Assembly: GCA_016748015.1 (NCBI GenBank)
Contig: JAAOMT010000354.1
Coordinates: 1-64,000, forward strand
Direction: 5' to 3'
DNA length: 64,000 nucleotides
Origin: Geosiphon pyriformis
Lineage: Eukaryota > Glomeromycota > Glomeromycetes > Archaeosporales > Geosiphonaceae
A model generated the notes under the pieces. The model was not told where the DNA came from. It saw only the letters and a program-made list of their open reading frames with translations, and made no database searches. The translations under genes and the position numbers were made by a program. Positions 22,624 to 35,004 of this stretch are shown here, piece after piece. Positions within the stretch are counted from its first letter, which is position 1; each line of letters opens with the position of its first letter.

Positions 22624-23936
22624 ATGTTACCGAGAACTTTTACACTTAACACGGGTGCCAAAATCCCTTCTCGTAAGATAAAATCTATTTCACGTCTTGA
22701 GTTACTCCATCTTTCCATCTTTCTTACATACGTGCTTTTTAAGTTGCATTACGGGCTACGTCCAACAGATCCCCCACGAGAACTCTTGGTGCTTTAAATG
22801 CCGGTCTGGAACTTGGCCTTCGTCATGTTGTGTCCGAACATTTGGTAAAATATTTTTATATGCTTCCTTTATTTCTGCCAGGGATATCATAATCATAGTT
22901 CTAAACAACTGTCTAACGGAAAGCTCGGCACGGAGGCGATAATTGGTCAGGCTATAGAAAAGTCTGGAATACCAAGGCATGAACTTTTTATTACTGCCAA
23001 GGTATATTACGATTATCATAGTTTATAAATGAACTTCAAAGATGTCAAGGTGGTTGAATATTTTTCCTTTCTGATTTTAGTTATGGAACACCCAGCATAA
23101 CGATGTTGCTAGTGCTTTCGAACAGTCATTAAATAACCTTGGTGTCGATTACATTGATCTGTAAGTGAAAAAATATTTTCGTTCCAGATGATTCATGACA
23201 CATTAATTTGTCTAATTTTTCTCAAGGTATTTAATGCAATGGCCAATCGCTTTTCGCCCTGGTCATGATCTATATCCCAAGACAAACGATGGAGTCCTTG
23301 ATTGTCTCCTTGACTCTGATTTTACTACAACATGGAAACAACTTGAAAATTTACTTGAAACAAAAAGGGTCAAAGCAATTGGTGTAGGAAATTGCTCTCG
23401 TAAAAAGTTAGAAAAGCTACTTAAGGTGGCGAAAGTACCTCCAGCTGTCAATGAAACTGAAATTCATCCCTATTTACCTCAGGTTATTATTTTAATAATA
23501 AATTCTCTATTAAATAATTCTTCAGTTATTAAAACGATGTATATACTAAGAAAAATTCATTTTGAAATAGTGGGACCTTCTCCGATTTTGTGAAAAGAAA
23601 GGAATCCATCTCATGTCTCACACCCCGACAGGGTTAGGACCAAGAAAAGATCTGAAGCATCCTCCAGGAGTCACGGAATACCTTATTAAGAGTCCTGAAA
23701 TTGGGAAGATAGCTGAAAAAGCTAGATTGAACTCACATCAATTGCTTGTAGCCTGGGCACTTAAGCGTGGTACCTCAGCAATCATTCCTGCTATAGAGGA
23801 AAGAAGGATTAGAGAAAACTGGAATGAAAAAAATATTACTGACGAAATTTTCAACGAGATCTCTGAACTTGGAAAAAGTAAGATGCCCCAGAGATACGTA
23901 ACTGCGCCTCAATTCGAAATTGTATTTGAGGATTAG
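22624..23936 (+). CDS. Aldo-keto reductase family protein lacking most catalytic residues
   Basis: Six exons with GT–AG introns close one frame of 323 codons: 22624–22672, 22744–22844, 22882–23001, 23081–23160, 23227–23482, 23571–23936. The length is normal for aldo-keto reductases, NADPH-dependent (alpha/beta)8-barrel enzymes. The opening MLPRTFTLNTGAKIPS, then HELFITAKLWNTQHNDVASA, VDYIDLYLMQWPIAFRPGHD, RVKAIGVGNCSRKKLEKLL and NSHQLLVAWALKRGTSAIIP are family signatures. Of the tetrad Asp-Tyr-Lys-His, only Lys (FITAK) is clear. His of LxHWP is Gln, and the usual GYRHID..Y segment reads GLRHVVSEHL/GYHNHSS with no clear Asp or Tyr. Exon 2 borders are the least certain. It may be a non-catalytic paralogue or an early pseudogene. 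Confidence 0.8.
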
Positions 23937-23939
23937 AAA

Positions 23940-25680
23940 TCGTATAATGAATCTCAGAAATTGAAATTTATAAATTGATTAAAATCTTTTATATAATACC
24001 ACACTAATGCATAGATTTTAGTGATTATATAAATTTTTTCTCGCAAAAGAAAAGAAATAATTGCTTCAATTGACAATGTAATGTGGTTTAATGTTCTTAA
24101 AAATTAAACAAATTTAAGCCATAACTTTTTGACATTGTTATTTATGAATTTTATATTTCAAAATAAAGATTATAAAGTTAAGTAACTTAAAAATAAGATA
24201 TTCTAAGCAAAAATACATTTAATTGATCTTTTTTAATGCTTTATTGAATGTAGCTGAAGTTTTATTAAAAAAATAAAATTATTATTGTTTTATATAACTA
24301 TTATTACATTATTTTATAATTTGTTATTTATTATATTTACAAATATAATTAAATACAATAATTAAATTGTATATACATTGAAATTTGTTAAATTAAAACA
24401 AAATAAAATTTAAATAATATTAGCTTATTTTTAAAAAAAATTTCTTTAAATAACATAAAATTCTTAATATTTTAAATAAGTACATTTGATTAAACCAATT
24501 TTTTTGTTTAAATAACAATTAATGAAAAAAAATCACTTTTAAAATTTGATTAATTGTTAAAAAAAAAATTTATAATACAAAAACAATATCAAAAGTTTTA
24601 TTAAGATAATTTTTAATAATTAAAATATTATAGCAATTAAACTTAAAAACAAAACAAAAATTTTTTTATGTTTTGCATTTAATATAAAAAGAAAAATCAA
24701 ATTAAAATTGTTTTTTTCTCAATTTTTAATTTGCAAATTTAATAATATTAAATAAATATCAATTCGAATAAATTAAATAAGTTGTGAAATAATTTTGAAA
24801 TTGTAATTATTTTGTTATAATAAATTTTGTCGATTTGCTTTTAAATATTATTTTAAAAATTTTATTACTTAATACAATTAATTAAAAGAAAGTTTTTTAC
24901 TTAAAACTATAATTAATTAAAACAAAAATTATTTTTTGTTTTAATTTAATAATTTTAAAATTAATACATAAAATGTTAACAATTATTAATAAAGTAGCTA
25001 TATAAAATAATTGAAATATTTAATTGTATTTAATATACAAGATCTTTATAAAATTATTTAGAACAAATTTATATATTGTATAATTTGATTTTTTAAAAAA
25101 TTGTTTAAAATTTTATATATAGATGTTTTATTTTGGTTTAATAATAATAATAATAATAATTTATATTAATGTTTTTTTAAGAATTTGATTTTTAAAATAT
25201 ATATTTTTATAATATAATAATCTAAAAGTTTTAATGTTTAAAATCAATACAATTTATTAAAACATATTTTTTTTTTAAATTAAAATATATTTTTACAAAC
25301 ATGTTTATTTTTAATTTAAAAAATATAATATATAAAACAATTTATTATAAATCTTTAAAATTTATTGCTAAAAATTTTTTTTCAAGTTTAATAAAACTTT
25401 GATTATATAATAATCATTCAAAAATAATAAACATTATATAACAGTTTATTTACAATAATAATAATAATAATAATAATAATAATCAAAATAAAATTTTAAT
25501 TAATCAATTTTGTAAATTTTTAATGTTTCTTAATCAAAATTTCTGTTAAAGTCTTAAAACAAGATTGAAAATTTATTGCAAAATAAAATTTCAAATATCA
25601 GGATTCATTCAAGTACCATTGAACACTCATATTGTATAAAAGCCAATTAAATTAAAAAGAAATGGGAACTGATAAAAAGG
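23940..25680. other. AT-rich intergenic region with (AAT)n microsatellites
   Basis: No coding frame or element is recognisable. Two short AAT/ATA microsatellites lie at about 25140–25160 and 25456–25484. Long A and T runs dominate. It separates the 3' ends of the aldo-keto reductase (plus) and CLPTM1 (minus) genes. Confidence 0.7.
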
Positions 25681-25752
25681 ATGATTATTAAGCAATGTCT
25701 TGAAATCTTTAGCATAAAGCGCAAGTTTGTCAACCCTAGTTTCTTTCTATGT

Positions 25753-28581
25753 TCATTTTTCTTTTTTAGCCTCCTCTTCAATCATAGGCGGTGCTTGATG
25801 TCCATTTATATCTGTTCCTGGACTATCTACTTCGCCCACCTGTCCATACTCATTAGCTCGTTTCTTATCAACTGGATAAATCCATCTTTGGTATATATAT
25901 ACAAAGAAAACAACATCATCCCTTAGACATGCCAGACGGTGAAGCATTGGCATTTTGATGCAGAAGGCAAACAAATCGTCCACAAATGTTCCAAGTGTTT
26001 TATACATGAGTGTCTTCCAAGGCATATGAGCTACCTAGAAATGACAGAGCATAAATAACAGAGCATAAATAACAGAGCATGAATAACTGCAATCTCAAAG
26101 AGAACGAAATAATCATAATATTCAGGCTACTTACACTTTTAAGCTTGTAGTTGATAAAAAGTTGAGGAGTCATCATGATAAAGCCGAAAGCGTACACGAA
26201 ACCGACCAGAGTTGCTACCACAAACGAATACCAACTTTTGTGGCTTTTGTAGATTAAACTATAGATCGCATAGCCAATAAGTAACGGATAAGCCACCCAT
26301 GCCAAATATTGGAAGGCAAGTCGATCGTACTCCTGGGTTTTTATCTCCATTTCTGAGAGTTTGTGTTTGTCAATGAAACGAATCGAGTAGGGAAAGTATC
26401 TACTTTTCGATGGTTTAATCTATGAAAAAAAGAAATTGGCATTAAAAAAGCCAAGAGTTATGTGGACGATTCGAAAGGGCATGCGAAAAGAATTCAAAGA
26501 AAATACCTCTATAGCGATGGCTTTTTTGATTTTCCATACTTCGATAGCCAAACCAATTCCCTGGCCAATCAAAATCATCCAACTTGTATCCTCATTATTG
26601 TCAAAAAGATACAAAAAGATAATCAGCTGGAAGAAAATGTTCATGAAAATTGTACGAATCGAAATTCCTGTTAATTCTTTCTTATTTTTCCAGTCAGAGA
26701 TATCTAAAAACAGACAATATGAAGAAGAAAACTTGGTTAAGAGAATATGTAGGTGGATCTTGAAAAAATTTCCCACTCACCATTTTTGAAAGCCAAAAAT
26801 TCGAAGAGACTGTGCAGGATTGACACGACGAAAGTGATTCCAAGCAAAAAGGGATTAGTTTCGAGCAACATTCTTTTGATCTCGTCAAATTCGCTGTGCG
26901 CATTTCCACCCATGACTTCTGCTTGAGTACGGAAAGACTCTTGCATTTGGGCGTACAATTGAAACTTCATGAAAGAAATCGGATAATATTTTAAATTTAG
27001 CGGTAATGTCCTAATTTATCATATGTCAAATTTATTAATTCAACGTTAAAAAATTCATACTGTAAACGAAGAAATTGCCTTCTTCCTTCACCTACGTGAC
27101 AGTTTCGTTGATAGGTGTCATGTGCTCTTTCAATATCCAAAAATCGTTGACGTAGACTATTGGAAGATAATAACCATATTTTCCAGAGGGATCCTTCATA
27201 CCATTGTGTTCCAATGGAATCTCTAATAAGGCATTGATAAATTCTTTTAATTGAACGGAAAAGTTGAAATTGTGAAGTGAATAAAGACAATACCGGACGT
27301 TATCACAGGTGGCATTTGAGAATAAGGAATTAAAGCATTATCAGAAATAATACTCAAAGTTAAATTTTGACACCAATAGGAAATAATTTGCTTGCTCTGG
27401 AGATCATCAGCCTGAAGTTGCAGACAAGAATGGTGGTTAATTCAAATTTCGGGAATTCATGGTAAAAAATGAGAACTCTAACAATTCTCACCGCTGAGGA
27501 ATTGGTGGGTTTGACTTGTTCATTTTCTGTTTCTTCTTCCGAACCGCCGATCAGTTTCTTGGTCTTTATTTCTTTGCGTTTCGGAAAGTATCTGGTCAGC
27601 ACTACACTCAATAGGTCAGAAAATATTTAATCAGCATAATGCATATCAAACCAGGCTTAAAAATGTTCCGTGAGTGACGTACATTTGCGTTGATAAACTC
27701 GCATATTTGACTGATAACCCGGATCCGCTGGATTAGGTGATGCTCGTTCTAAAGTCAAATATATGTGGGCGTACAAGGTTCCGTTTCTTTGAACATCCTA
27801 TTGTGATTTTGGATAATTAAGTTAATTGCATTTCAAATTGGCCATACTTTGCAAAAACGACCCCGAATTTAAAATACCGAAGTTATCTCCATCTCCAAAG
27901 CTTTTTCATGCTCTTCTTCCCAGTCACCAAACCGAATACCCGGAACGTGCCACACTAGAGCAGTGGGATCCTCAAACTGAAGAAATTCTTCTTTCTCAGA
28001 TATATAAACCCGCATGTCCTTTAATAGTCAAGACCAATTTAAAGGTTAAAACTAAGATTAAAAATTTATTCGGTTTTTATTGCAAATAATTAAAAATTTA
28101 AATATGAGGACACTTTACCATGCTCGAGTGTTGGGGCCATAATTGTAGTAACTGAGTGGCCACCGGAATTTCACTGTTTCGAATGGTGGAGGCAGCGTCT
28201 GGCGACTTCGCATCTGGTATCGCGAAGTTAATATTTGTCGAAGGCCCAGAAGTTTGTTCTTTGCCTACAGAGGAAAGAAATCAAATACATTTAGTTTTGT
28301 GTGTATCCAGTTGCAAATGCAATTAATATTTAACACTTACCTTTAAATAACCATGTGAAAAGATACCAGAAAACAAAAGCTTGAAAGATCACTTGTATTA
28401 AACTTCCAAAACCTGCCCGTTGCTGTTGATCTGTTGATGCGGCATTAGGCGTTGGTCTTGACTGTGAAGGGGGCACCGGAACATTTTGATTGTCATTTTG
28501 TGAAGTGTCTTCGTTAGAGGGAGAGGACTTGTTAGTATTTTGTCGACGTTTACTTGCCACTGAAGTCTCCTTGGTAGACAT
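25753..28581 (-). CDS. CLPTM1: CLPTM1 family transmembrane protein
   Basis: Eleven exons give one uninterrupted frame of 665 codons, close to the 669 of human CLPTM1: 28341–28581, 28119–28264, 27878–28018, 27683–27797, 27492–27601, 27294–27396, 27096–27243, 26781–27010, 26507–26703, 26135–26419, 25753–26034. Landmarks: an N-terminal Ser/Asn/Pro-rich tail then a membrane segment (SLIQVIFQAFVFWYLFTWLF), VYISEKEEF, LVWHVPGIRFGDWEE, LLETNPFLLGITFVVSILHS, MMTPQLFINYKLKSVAHMPW, FVDDLFAFCIKMP, and DDVVFFVYIYQRWIYPVD. Family members are multipass membrane proteins implicated in intracellular (ER/Golgi) trafficking and receptor assembly in animals; the fungal role is not established. All introns are 50–100 nt GT–AG. 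The smallest, 27244–27293, is 50 nt. The C-terminal tail is acidic and Lys-rich. Confidence 0.95.
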
Positions 28582-28787
28582 CGAAAGAAAGAATATACAA
28601 TAAAAGGTTTGAAATTTAGATTCAAATATCCATGTGATTTAAGCTTTGGATCATCCATGAATTGGGTAACGCCCCGATTTGCATGTATACATTTTTAAAA
28701 AAATCAAGATATCTCACTTTTTAACAAATAAACATGACATTTGTACTTTTTACGACTCTCCAACATCATTATATTGTTGTGTAAAAT

Positions 28788-29260
28788 GACACTCACTCGT
28801 ACACAATTAAAGGAAATTGACAAAGGGAAAATTCTGACATACATGGAAACCATAAATCCCGCTAAAATTGCAAAAAAGTATGGACGTGACCTCACAACAA
28901 TATGGCGCTTTATTGACAAGTACCAAAGAACAGAAAAAAGTGAAAACTTACCACGTTCTTAGCAACCAGGAAAAAGATTTACTGATGGGTAAAGCCAAGG
29001 AAAAACAAAATAAACCACTCCACGAAATTGTCAACAATTTTGGACTAAAATGTAGTTTGTCAACTGCCGCAAATGTACTCTACAACTCTAGGCTTCACTC
29101 ACTTATCGCAGTAAAAAATCTTTATATCTCAGAAACACATGCTTACAATTGGGCAACTGTTATCTTCTCTGATGAGAGGAGTGTGGAAATTGGGAAGCAA
29201 TCACCATTTATCTATGCAATAGCACATTCATGGTTTGGGACAGTAGATTTATAATGGTTT
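28788..29260 (+). pseudogene. Tc1/mariner-like transposase, N-terminal part
   Basis: From ATG 28788 the frame reads MTLTRTQLKEIDKGKILTYM, a helix-turn-helix with KIAKKYGRDLTTIWRFIDKY, then NLPRS, where a stop and frame change interrupt the expected RSGRP linker. The other frame continues LSNQEKDLLMGKAKEKQNKP LHEIVNNFG, AANVLYNSRLHSLIAVK, and NWATVIFSDERSVEIGKQS, where the Asp-Glu of SDE corresponds to the first catalytic Asp (W-x-x-V-I-F-S/T-D-E). A deletion of about 10 codons lies just before NWATV. The matching C-terminus lies about 1 kb downstream at 30330–30590, so the gene is split by other sequence. Confidence 0.75.
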
Positions 29261-30329
29261 TATTTTAATCCAATAAATTGTAACAATTTCATTCTTTCTC
29301 CACCCTCAAGACATGTTGTTGTTGTATCAGATACAAATTAATCGTAAAACTATTAGTAGAGATACCAACAGGAATTAAAGGCATCTATCCAGGGACAGCT
29401 GGAATTGGAGGGTCGTAAAAGACATCTGCAACTGGAATATTAATTTGAAACTGTAGAAGCCCTAGTGCGTTACAAGGGGTCAGGAGCATATATTAGGCTT
29501 CCCAAGTGATATGTCCCGAAATCCCACTAAAAATAGGTTTGAGAAAGGTGTTTGATCAAGAAGAATACAAATTAAAAATGAGTTTCTTACCTCTCTGGGT
29601 TGTGCTACATCTTGTTGTCACAACAATCCTTGGGCATTCTTTGCAAGTTTGCTTTTGCTATGTAACTTGATACCAAGAACATCGCGTACATAACTTTCAC
29701 ATGTCCACTCATTACACTTTGTGATCAAACTTTGAGTTGATTGAAAATTAGCAACTTCAATTATTCGGGCCCTAAATAAATATATTAATATTGGGAACTC
29801 AAAAAATAAATACACCAATATATAAAACTTAAAGTACGTTTGGAGTTCTGGGTGGAGATCCAGGATATGGAACATCAGGTTTTGAAATAATGTTCCAACT
29901 TGGATACATGCAAAGGGACATAATGATACATCCATTTCCAGATGAACTCCAATTGACTAAGGGAAGGACATAAGCCAAAGATTAAACAGATTGAAAGGAA
30001 TTCCGTTGCAGTCATTACCACTAACTCGTACTAGGGGAACTAAAGAAATGACCCATTAACGTTGTAGAAAATATGTTGCAACAATACAACAACTCCATGG
30101 TTGTCTTTTGCCCATGTCAATGATATATATGTTGCCGTTTAGTTTTCGTTTGAATTTGTACGGACAAGACTTGGGGATTTTCAAAAAAACGGTTGTAGGC
30201 AATCAAAAGTTTGGGGCACATTGGAGAAAAATTTAATGCTAATTGGTTAGTCCTTACTTTCAAAAATAGTGGTGTTTCGCGGGAGGATTAAAAAGACTAT
30301 CAGTATTTTATAATAAATACAAATACTTA
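29261..30329. other. About 1 kb of unexplained sequence inside the Tc1-like element
   Basis: The Tc1 transposase should need only about 450 bp between its first Asp and the C-terminal segment, but about 1.1 kb is present. Short protein-like stretches occur on both strands, for example ILGTQKI / GVLGGDPGYGTSGF on plus near 29790–29880 and ARIIEVANFQSTQSLITKC on minus (29660–29775) next to splice-like GTAAG and AG. None is recognisable. It may be a second small insertion, a degraded DDE core, or a captured exon. Confidence 0.4.
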
Positions 30330-30575
30330 CCTTGAAATCTTAAAACCAACCCGTTTCCATTTCAGAACGCAATTAAGCCAATTTTTCAGCAAGAGAACAT
30401 TTGGAGAATAATATGTAAAAACATGAACGCCTGCGGTCAAACCTAAAATTGCACTAAAGGGTGAATGGAAGAAACTTGATACCTCTGTTCTCGAAGAAGT
30501 TATTGCCTCAATGCCAAGGAGGATTAGAATCAAATGGAAGGCCGACAAAGTATTAATTAGATATAATTTTTTTTT
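30330..30575 (+). pseudogene. Tc1/mariner-like transposase, C-terminal part
   Basis: The plus strand reads KGEWKKLDTSVLEEVIASMP then RRIRIKWKADK (about 30455–30560). This is the typical end of Tc1-type transposases (EW-x-K-[I/L]-D-x3-[L/V]-x-x-[L/V]-I-x-SMPRR). Upstream, AFFSKRTFGE and a stop-containing stretch probably represent the region after the last catalytic residue. I found no clear terminal inverted repeats. Confidence 0.7.
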
Positions 30576-30859
30576 ATTAGGTACTGTACATCATTAATAC
30601 ATCATTATCACCAAATTTTTTTTAAAACAGGTTCAAGATTTGCCATATTATGCTGATCATTTCTTTTAACAGGAGCAACTTTCTGGAATACAATTGTATC
30701 GCCCAATTCTAATAAAATGCAAATCTAATCGAGATAGTTAAGGAAATACCTATATAGAACCTCCACAAACAATTGTTCATCTATTCTCAATATAATTAAA
30801 CATAAAGCTTATAAAATGATGGTTCCCATTGAGACGCACAAATTATTTACTTCAGGTTA

Positions 30860-32742
30860 CTAAATCTTGGACTTGTTTTGTATGGTAGTAATCTCAGGAT
30901 ATAAAAGCGTTGTTAAAAATTCAGCATAATCTTGACTCGCTATTTGTGATGCAAGGTATTTCTTAGCTTTCGGATATTTGGTGGCGATAAATTTTTCAGA
31001 TCCCAGTTCTTTCTCTATCTTTCCTACTTCTTCGTCGAGCAATTTGAGGAGATACTCGGGGGTGATGATTTTTTTCTCGGCTGTAAGAGCACGATGTTTG
31101 GCCCATTGCCAAAGTTGTGATCTGGATATTTCAGCTGTTGCTGCATCTTCCATAAGATTGTGAATTGGTACGCAACCAAGCCCACGAAGCCATGATTCAA
31201 TGTAAGCGAGCCCAACAGATATGTTGTTACGGATTCCGTTCTCGGTAATGCTCCCTGGTACATTAGTATTCAGCAGGTCCGAAGCTGTCACTTGAATTTC
31301 CTCGCATCTTACATGTATTTGATGTGGTGTTATGAGGTTTTCATTAAAAACTTCCAAGGCAATTCTTACGAGATCTGGATGAGCTACCCATGTTCCGTCG
31401 TGACCTGCTTTTACCTCACGTAGTTTGTCTGCTCGTACCTTATCAAGCGCAGTTTGATTAGCCTTAGGATCATTCTTGATTGGAATCTGAGCTGCCATTC
31501 CACCCATAGCATGAACGCCACGACGATGACACGTCTTAATCAACAGACGTACGTATGCGTCCATAAAAGGAACAGTCATGGTAACGTCACAACGATTGGG
31601 TAGAACAAAGTTTGGATTATGGCGGAATTTTTTGATTACAGAAAAGATGTAATCCCATCGACCACAATTGAGACCAGCAGAATGATCCCTGAGCTCGTAA
31701 ATAATTTCGTCCATTTCAAAGGCGGCCAGAATAGTTTCAATCAAAACAGTTGCACGAATTTTTCCTCTAGGAATCCCGAGAAGATCCTGAGAGATATTAA
31801 AGATATCATTCCAAAGTCTATGTACCAGAATCAAAACCGGTTAAAAGGGGGTGAATAAAAAATTATAGGATAGTTTGTGGCAAAGGACAAAAATTCACCT
31901 AGCCTCTAAATGAGATTCCATTTTTGGAAGGTAAAAATAAGGACCGAATCCATTTTTGATCAAATTTTTGGCATTGTGGAAGAAGTATAAAGCGAAATCA
32001 AAAATTGACGCCGAGGTGGGTTCTCCATCAATTAAGACGTGTTGTTCTTCCAAGTGCCAGCCACGAGGGCTTTGAGAGTTTAAAAATAAATCATCTGTGA
32101 AAATCTTTTCACGATTAAAAGATTAGAAAAATCATTAAAATATTGGCTTACCGAATGAGTAACGTAGCAACTTTGCCGTCTTGACGCAGGAAATATTCTT
32201 TACCATTACCAGGGTTCGTGTAAGTAATTGTGCGAAGAATGGCATCACGCAAATTCACCTGCCCATCGAGATTATTATCCCAAGTTGGTGCATTCGAATC
32301 TGAAGTTATTAAAAAAGGATAGAATTGTTGAATTAAATCCTTCATAGAATTTCATAACTTCTTGTGGGTGGGGTTGGGTTTTCTCACCTTCAAAGTCGGC
32401 CATATAAGTACATGCACCGCAATTTAAAGCATTGATAACCATTTTCCTGTCTACTGGGCCAGTGATTTCAACGCGTCTGTCAACCAGCCCAGGTGCAGGA
32501 TAAGCTCCTCGCCAGGTGTCATCCTCACGTATATGGGCAGTCTCGGGCAAAAAGTCAGGCAAAACTCCATTGTCGAGAGCTTGTTGACGAAGCAGACGAC
32601 GTTGCAACAACGACTTTCGTGTTAGATTAAATGTGCGTTGAAGTTTAGCCAAAAACTCTAGAGCCTCAGGTGTAAGTATTTTGGCCTGGGACTCTGTGAC
32701 TTTTGCAAGTATACTGACACCAGGTATAGAATTAAAAGACAT
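30860..32742 (-). CDS. MLS1: Malate synthase (glyoxylate cycle), peroxisomal
   Basis: Malate synthase condenses glyoxylate with acetyl-CoA to malate, letting fungi make sugar from lipid. Four exons (32388–32742, 32152–32299, 31899–32069, 30860–31817) sum to 1632 nt, an exact frame of 543 residues, the usual length of form A enzymes. Landmarks: [40 protein letters not shown] created across intron 2, [26 protein letters not shown] with the catalytic Arg, the signature [25 protein letters not shown], and [11 protein letters not shown] with the catalytic Asp. It ends NKSKI; a C-terminal S-K-I is a variant of the PTS1 peroxisomal signal. Introns are 79–93 nt. An acceptor 25 nt upstream of exon 3 would break the frame. 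Confidence 0.97.
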
Positions 32743-34494
32743 TGTACGGATTTTGCACTTGATATCAAGAGTAGGAATTGTGGCCGAGTTTGTAGAAGGG
32801 GCAAAAATGGGAATTCCATTTTTAACAGTAAGATAATAAGACTTTTATAAGAAAATATCTAAGTTGATGTGATCGATCCTTGATAAATTGGGGGACGCTG
32901 TTGATATAAACTCTAAAGGGAATTTGGCGTGAATTCAGTAAATGGGCATCAATATCCTGCATATGTAACTTAAAAATTTACGATGAACATTCAAATTAGC
33001 ATCTAATGGTTAGATGTGAGAGTCATACCACCATCACAATTATACGCCTTTTCATCTTGCTCCTGACTATAGCGCTAAAGAATTTGACACACGACTTTTG
33101 TATTGATATTAAAACTCGTGGGATTGCAGGATTTGATCTAAAAAAGTAAATTTTTCCGGTTACTTGAAAACAAATAAACATAGGGATGATAGCATGATTT
33201 TCAAATGGGTTTTTAGAACATAATTTTAAGTGTCCAATTTGAAGTAATTTTCCGAATCTATCTGTTATCATAATTAAACCATGCTGAGAATATCAAGAAT
33301 TTTTAATTACTTAATGAAAAAGATTCTAAAAACATTTGGAAATCATGTCTAAAAGTGAACTATCTGTCATTTGGTCATAATAATACAATAACATGAGATT
33401 TGAGATTTGATCTATTTTAAAAATTCATGTGAGTAAGAATAAAAGTTTTTTAGCCAAATAGAATATGAAAAGTTTAAAGTTTTTGATTAAATTTAAATAA
33501 AAAAAATCTATTTTATATTTGTATTATGAAAAATTAACCAAAAAAATTATATTATATTGAGATTATATTAATAAAAAAACATATTAATTAAAGTTTAATG
33601 TAATTATATGAATAAAATATATTTTTAAATTAAACTTTGTAGTTTAGTTTATTTATAATTTGATTAAAAATTTAATAATTAATTAATTATTACATAAATT
33701 TAATTAATAAATTTTAATTAATATTTACAGCTTTATTTAATAAGTTAAAATTTTATTAATATAAAATTATTTATTTTTTATAAAAAATTACATAAAACAG
33801 ATAAATACAAATTTTAAAATTTTATTTGAGTAATTACAATTTAAAATTATTTATTATTAATTTTTTAAATAATATTTTAATTTATTAATTTATTAAAAAT
33901 AAATTAAATAATATATTTTACAATATTATATTAATATTAAGACATTAATCTTTATGAAAATTAAATTATTAATAAATAATAAAATTTTTTAAATAAGATA
34001 CATAAAAGTACTAAAAAAATTTTAACAAAAAAATTTACATATCAAAGTATTGTTTTAATTTCAAATTATATTACATTGTGTTTAAAAAATAAACAATTTT
34101 GTGTGGAATATTGTTTTTTCGAAATAAATAAAATTATTAATTGTATTTACTCACGTCATAAACAAAATTATATCTAATTTTTTTATTTATAAAAAAACAA
34201 TGTAATTATTTAGTTTGATTAAATAATTTAATTTTAATAAAGTGAATGGTCAAAATAGAAAATCAGTTTCATAATTTAGAAAATAAAGTTAATTATAAAC
34301 TGATTAAGAATATTTGATCTAAACGAAAATCAATTTAGAAATATTTTTTTCTATCTGAACTTCTAATTAGAAAGAGATTGTCATTATTTGTTTGATTTTT
34401 ATTTGCATGATATGCTAGATTTCGGATGATCTTATATGATAGAACTTTCTCATGATAAAAAATAAAATATAGACCTTCAAAAAATTGGAGTTTT
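32743..34494. other. Intergenic region upstream of malate synthase
   Basis: 32743–33290 has a more balanced base composition and probably holds the promoter and 5' UTR of malate synthase; short open frames there (for example 33023–33271, minus) lack family resemblance. 33300–34490 is AT-rich with no recognisable gene. Confidence 0.6.
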
Positions 34495-34510
34495 TTAACC
34501 AAAATTCCTT

Positions 34511-34511
<1 letters not shown>

Positions 34512-34542
<31 letters not shown>

Positions 34543-34612
34543 TATCATCATCATTATTATTATTATTATTATTATTATCATCATCATCATTATTATTATT
34601 ATTATTATTGCC
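34512..34612. repeat. Compound ATC/ATT microsatellite
   Basis: About 100 bp of trinucleotide repeats, TCA units then TTA units then TCA then TTA, ending at GCCATCG. Poly-Met and poly-Ile frames read from it are artefacts of the repeat. Confidence 0.95.
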
Positions 34613-34679
34613 ATCGTGATCCCATATTCAAAAACTTCTAAAATCCTTGGGTTTAAAACATTTCGTTTCTTCAACAAAA

Positions 34680-34935
34680 ATGGAACGATTTAAAGAAATT
34701 GAAGTCTTAACTTCCCTTAAAATTGCTCAAAAACCATCCATTTATTTCGCAAAAACGCTTTTTTATTCATTTAAATCCATCACACTCTTTGACTTTTATA
34801 CAAAAACTAAGAAACCATTCCAGAAATTTTGTCTCGGTTCCCGGAGACGAGATCTATTTACTGATCATCTCTCAATTGCTTGGCCAATCGGATATCGTTT
34901 TACAGCGATTGGTCGTTTAAGAGAGCGTAGTTTAG
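34680..34935 (+). CDS. Possible first exon of an unrecognised gene
   Basis: An ATG at 34680 opens a frame starting MERFKEIEVLTSLKIAQKP and runs to a GTAAAT donor-like site at about 34936. A second frame over 34723–34920 (HSRNFVSVPGDEIYLLIISQ) looks equally protein-like but has no ATG. Base composition is higher in G+C than the surrounding DNA. No following exon is visible in the AT-rich repeat downstream. No family recognised; either reading could be a gene remnant. Confidence 0.3.
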
Positions 34936-35004
34936 GTAAATTTCTGAATTTCATTTTTTTAATCTAATACAATCACATTTTTTATCATCAAAATACATAT
35001 AATT

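Noticed and set aside
27985-27998. Possible frameshift in CLPTM1 exon 3
   Set aside because: An initial misreading dropped one T. The actual sequence keeps frame through EKEEFLQFEDP, and all 11 exons sum to 1998 nt.
30327-30548. 73-codon minus-strand frame with a good GTAAGT donor
   Set aside because: The plus strand of the same interval carries the clear Tc1 C-terminal motif with SMPRR, so the minus frame is a shadow.
34495-34677. Frame rich in Met and Ile
   Set aside because: Translation of the ATC/ATT microsatellite.
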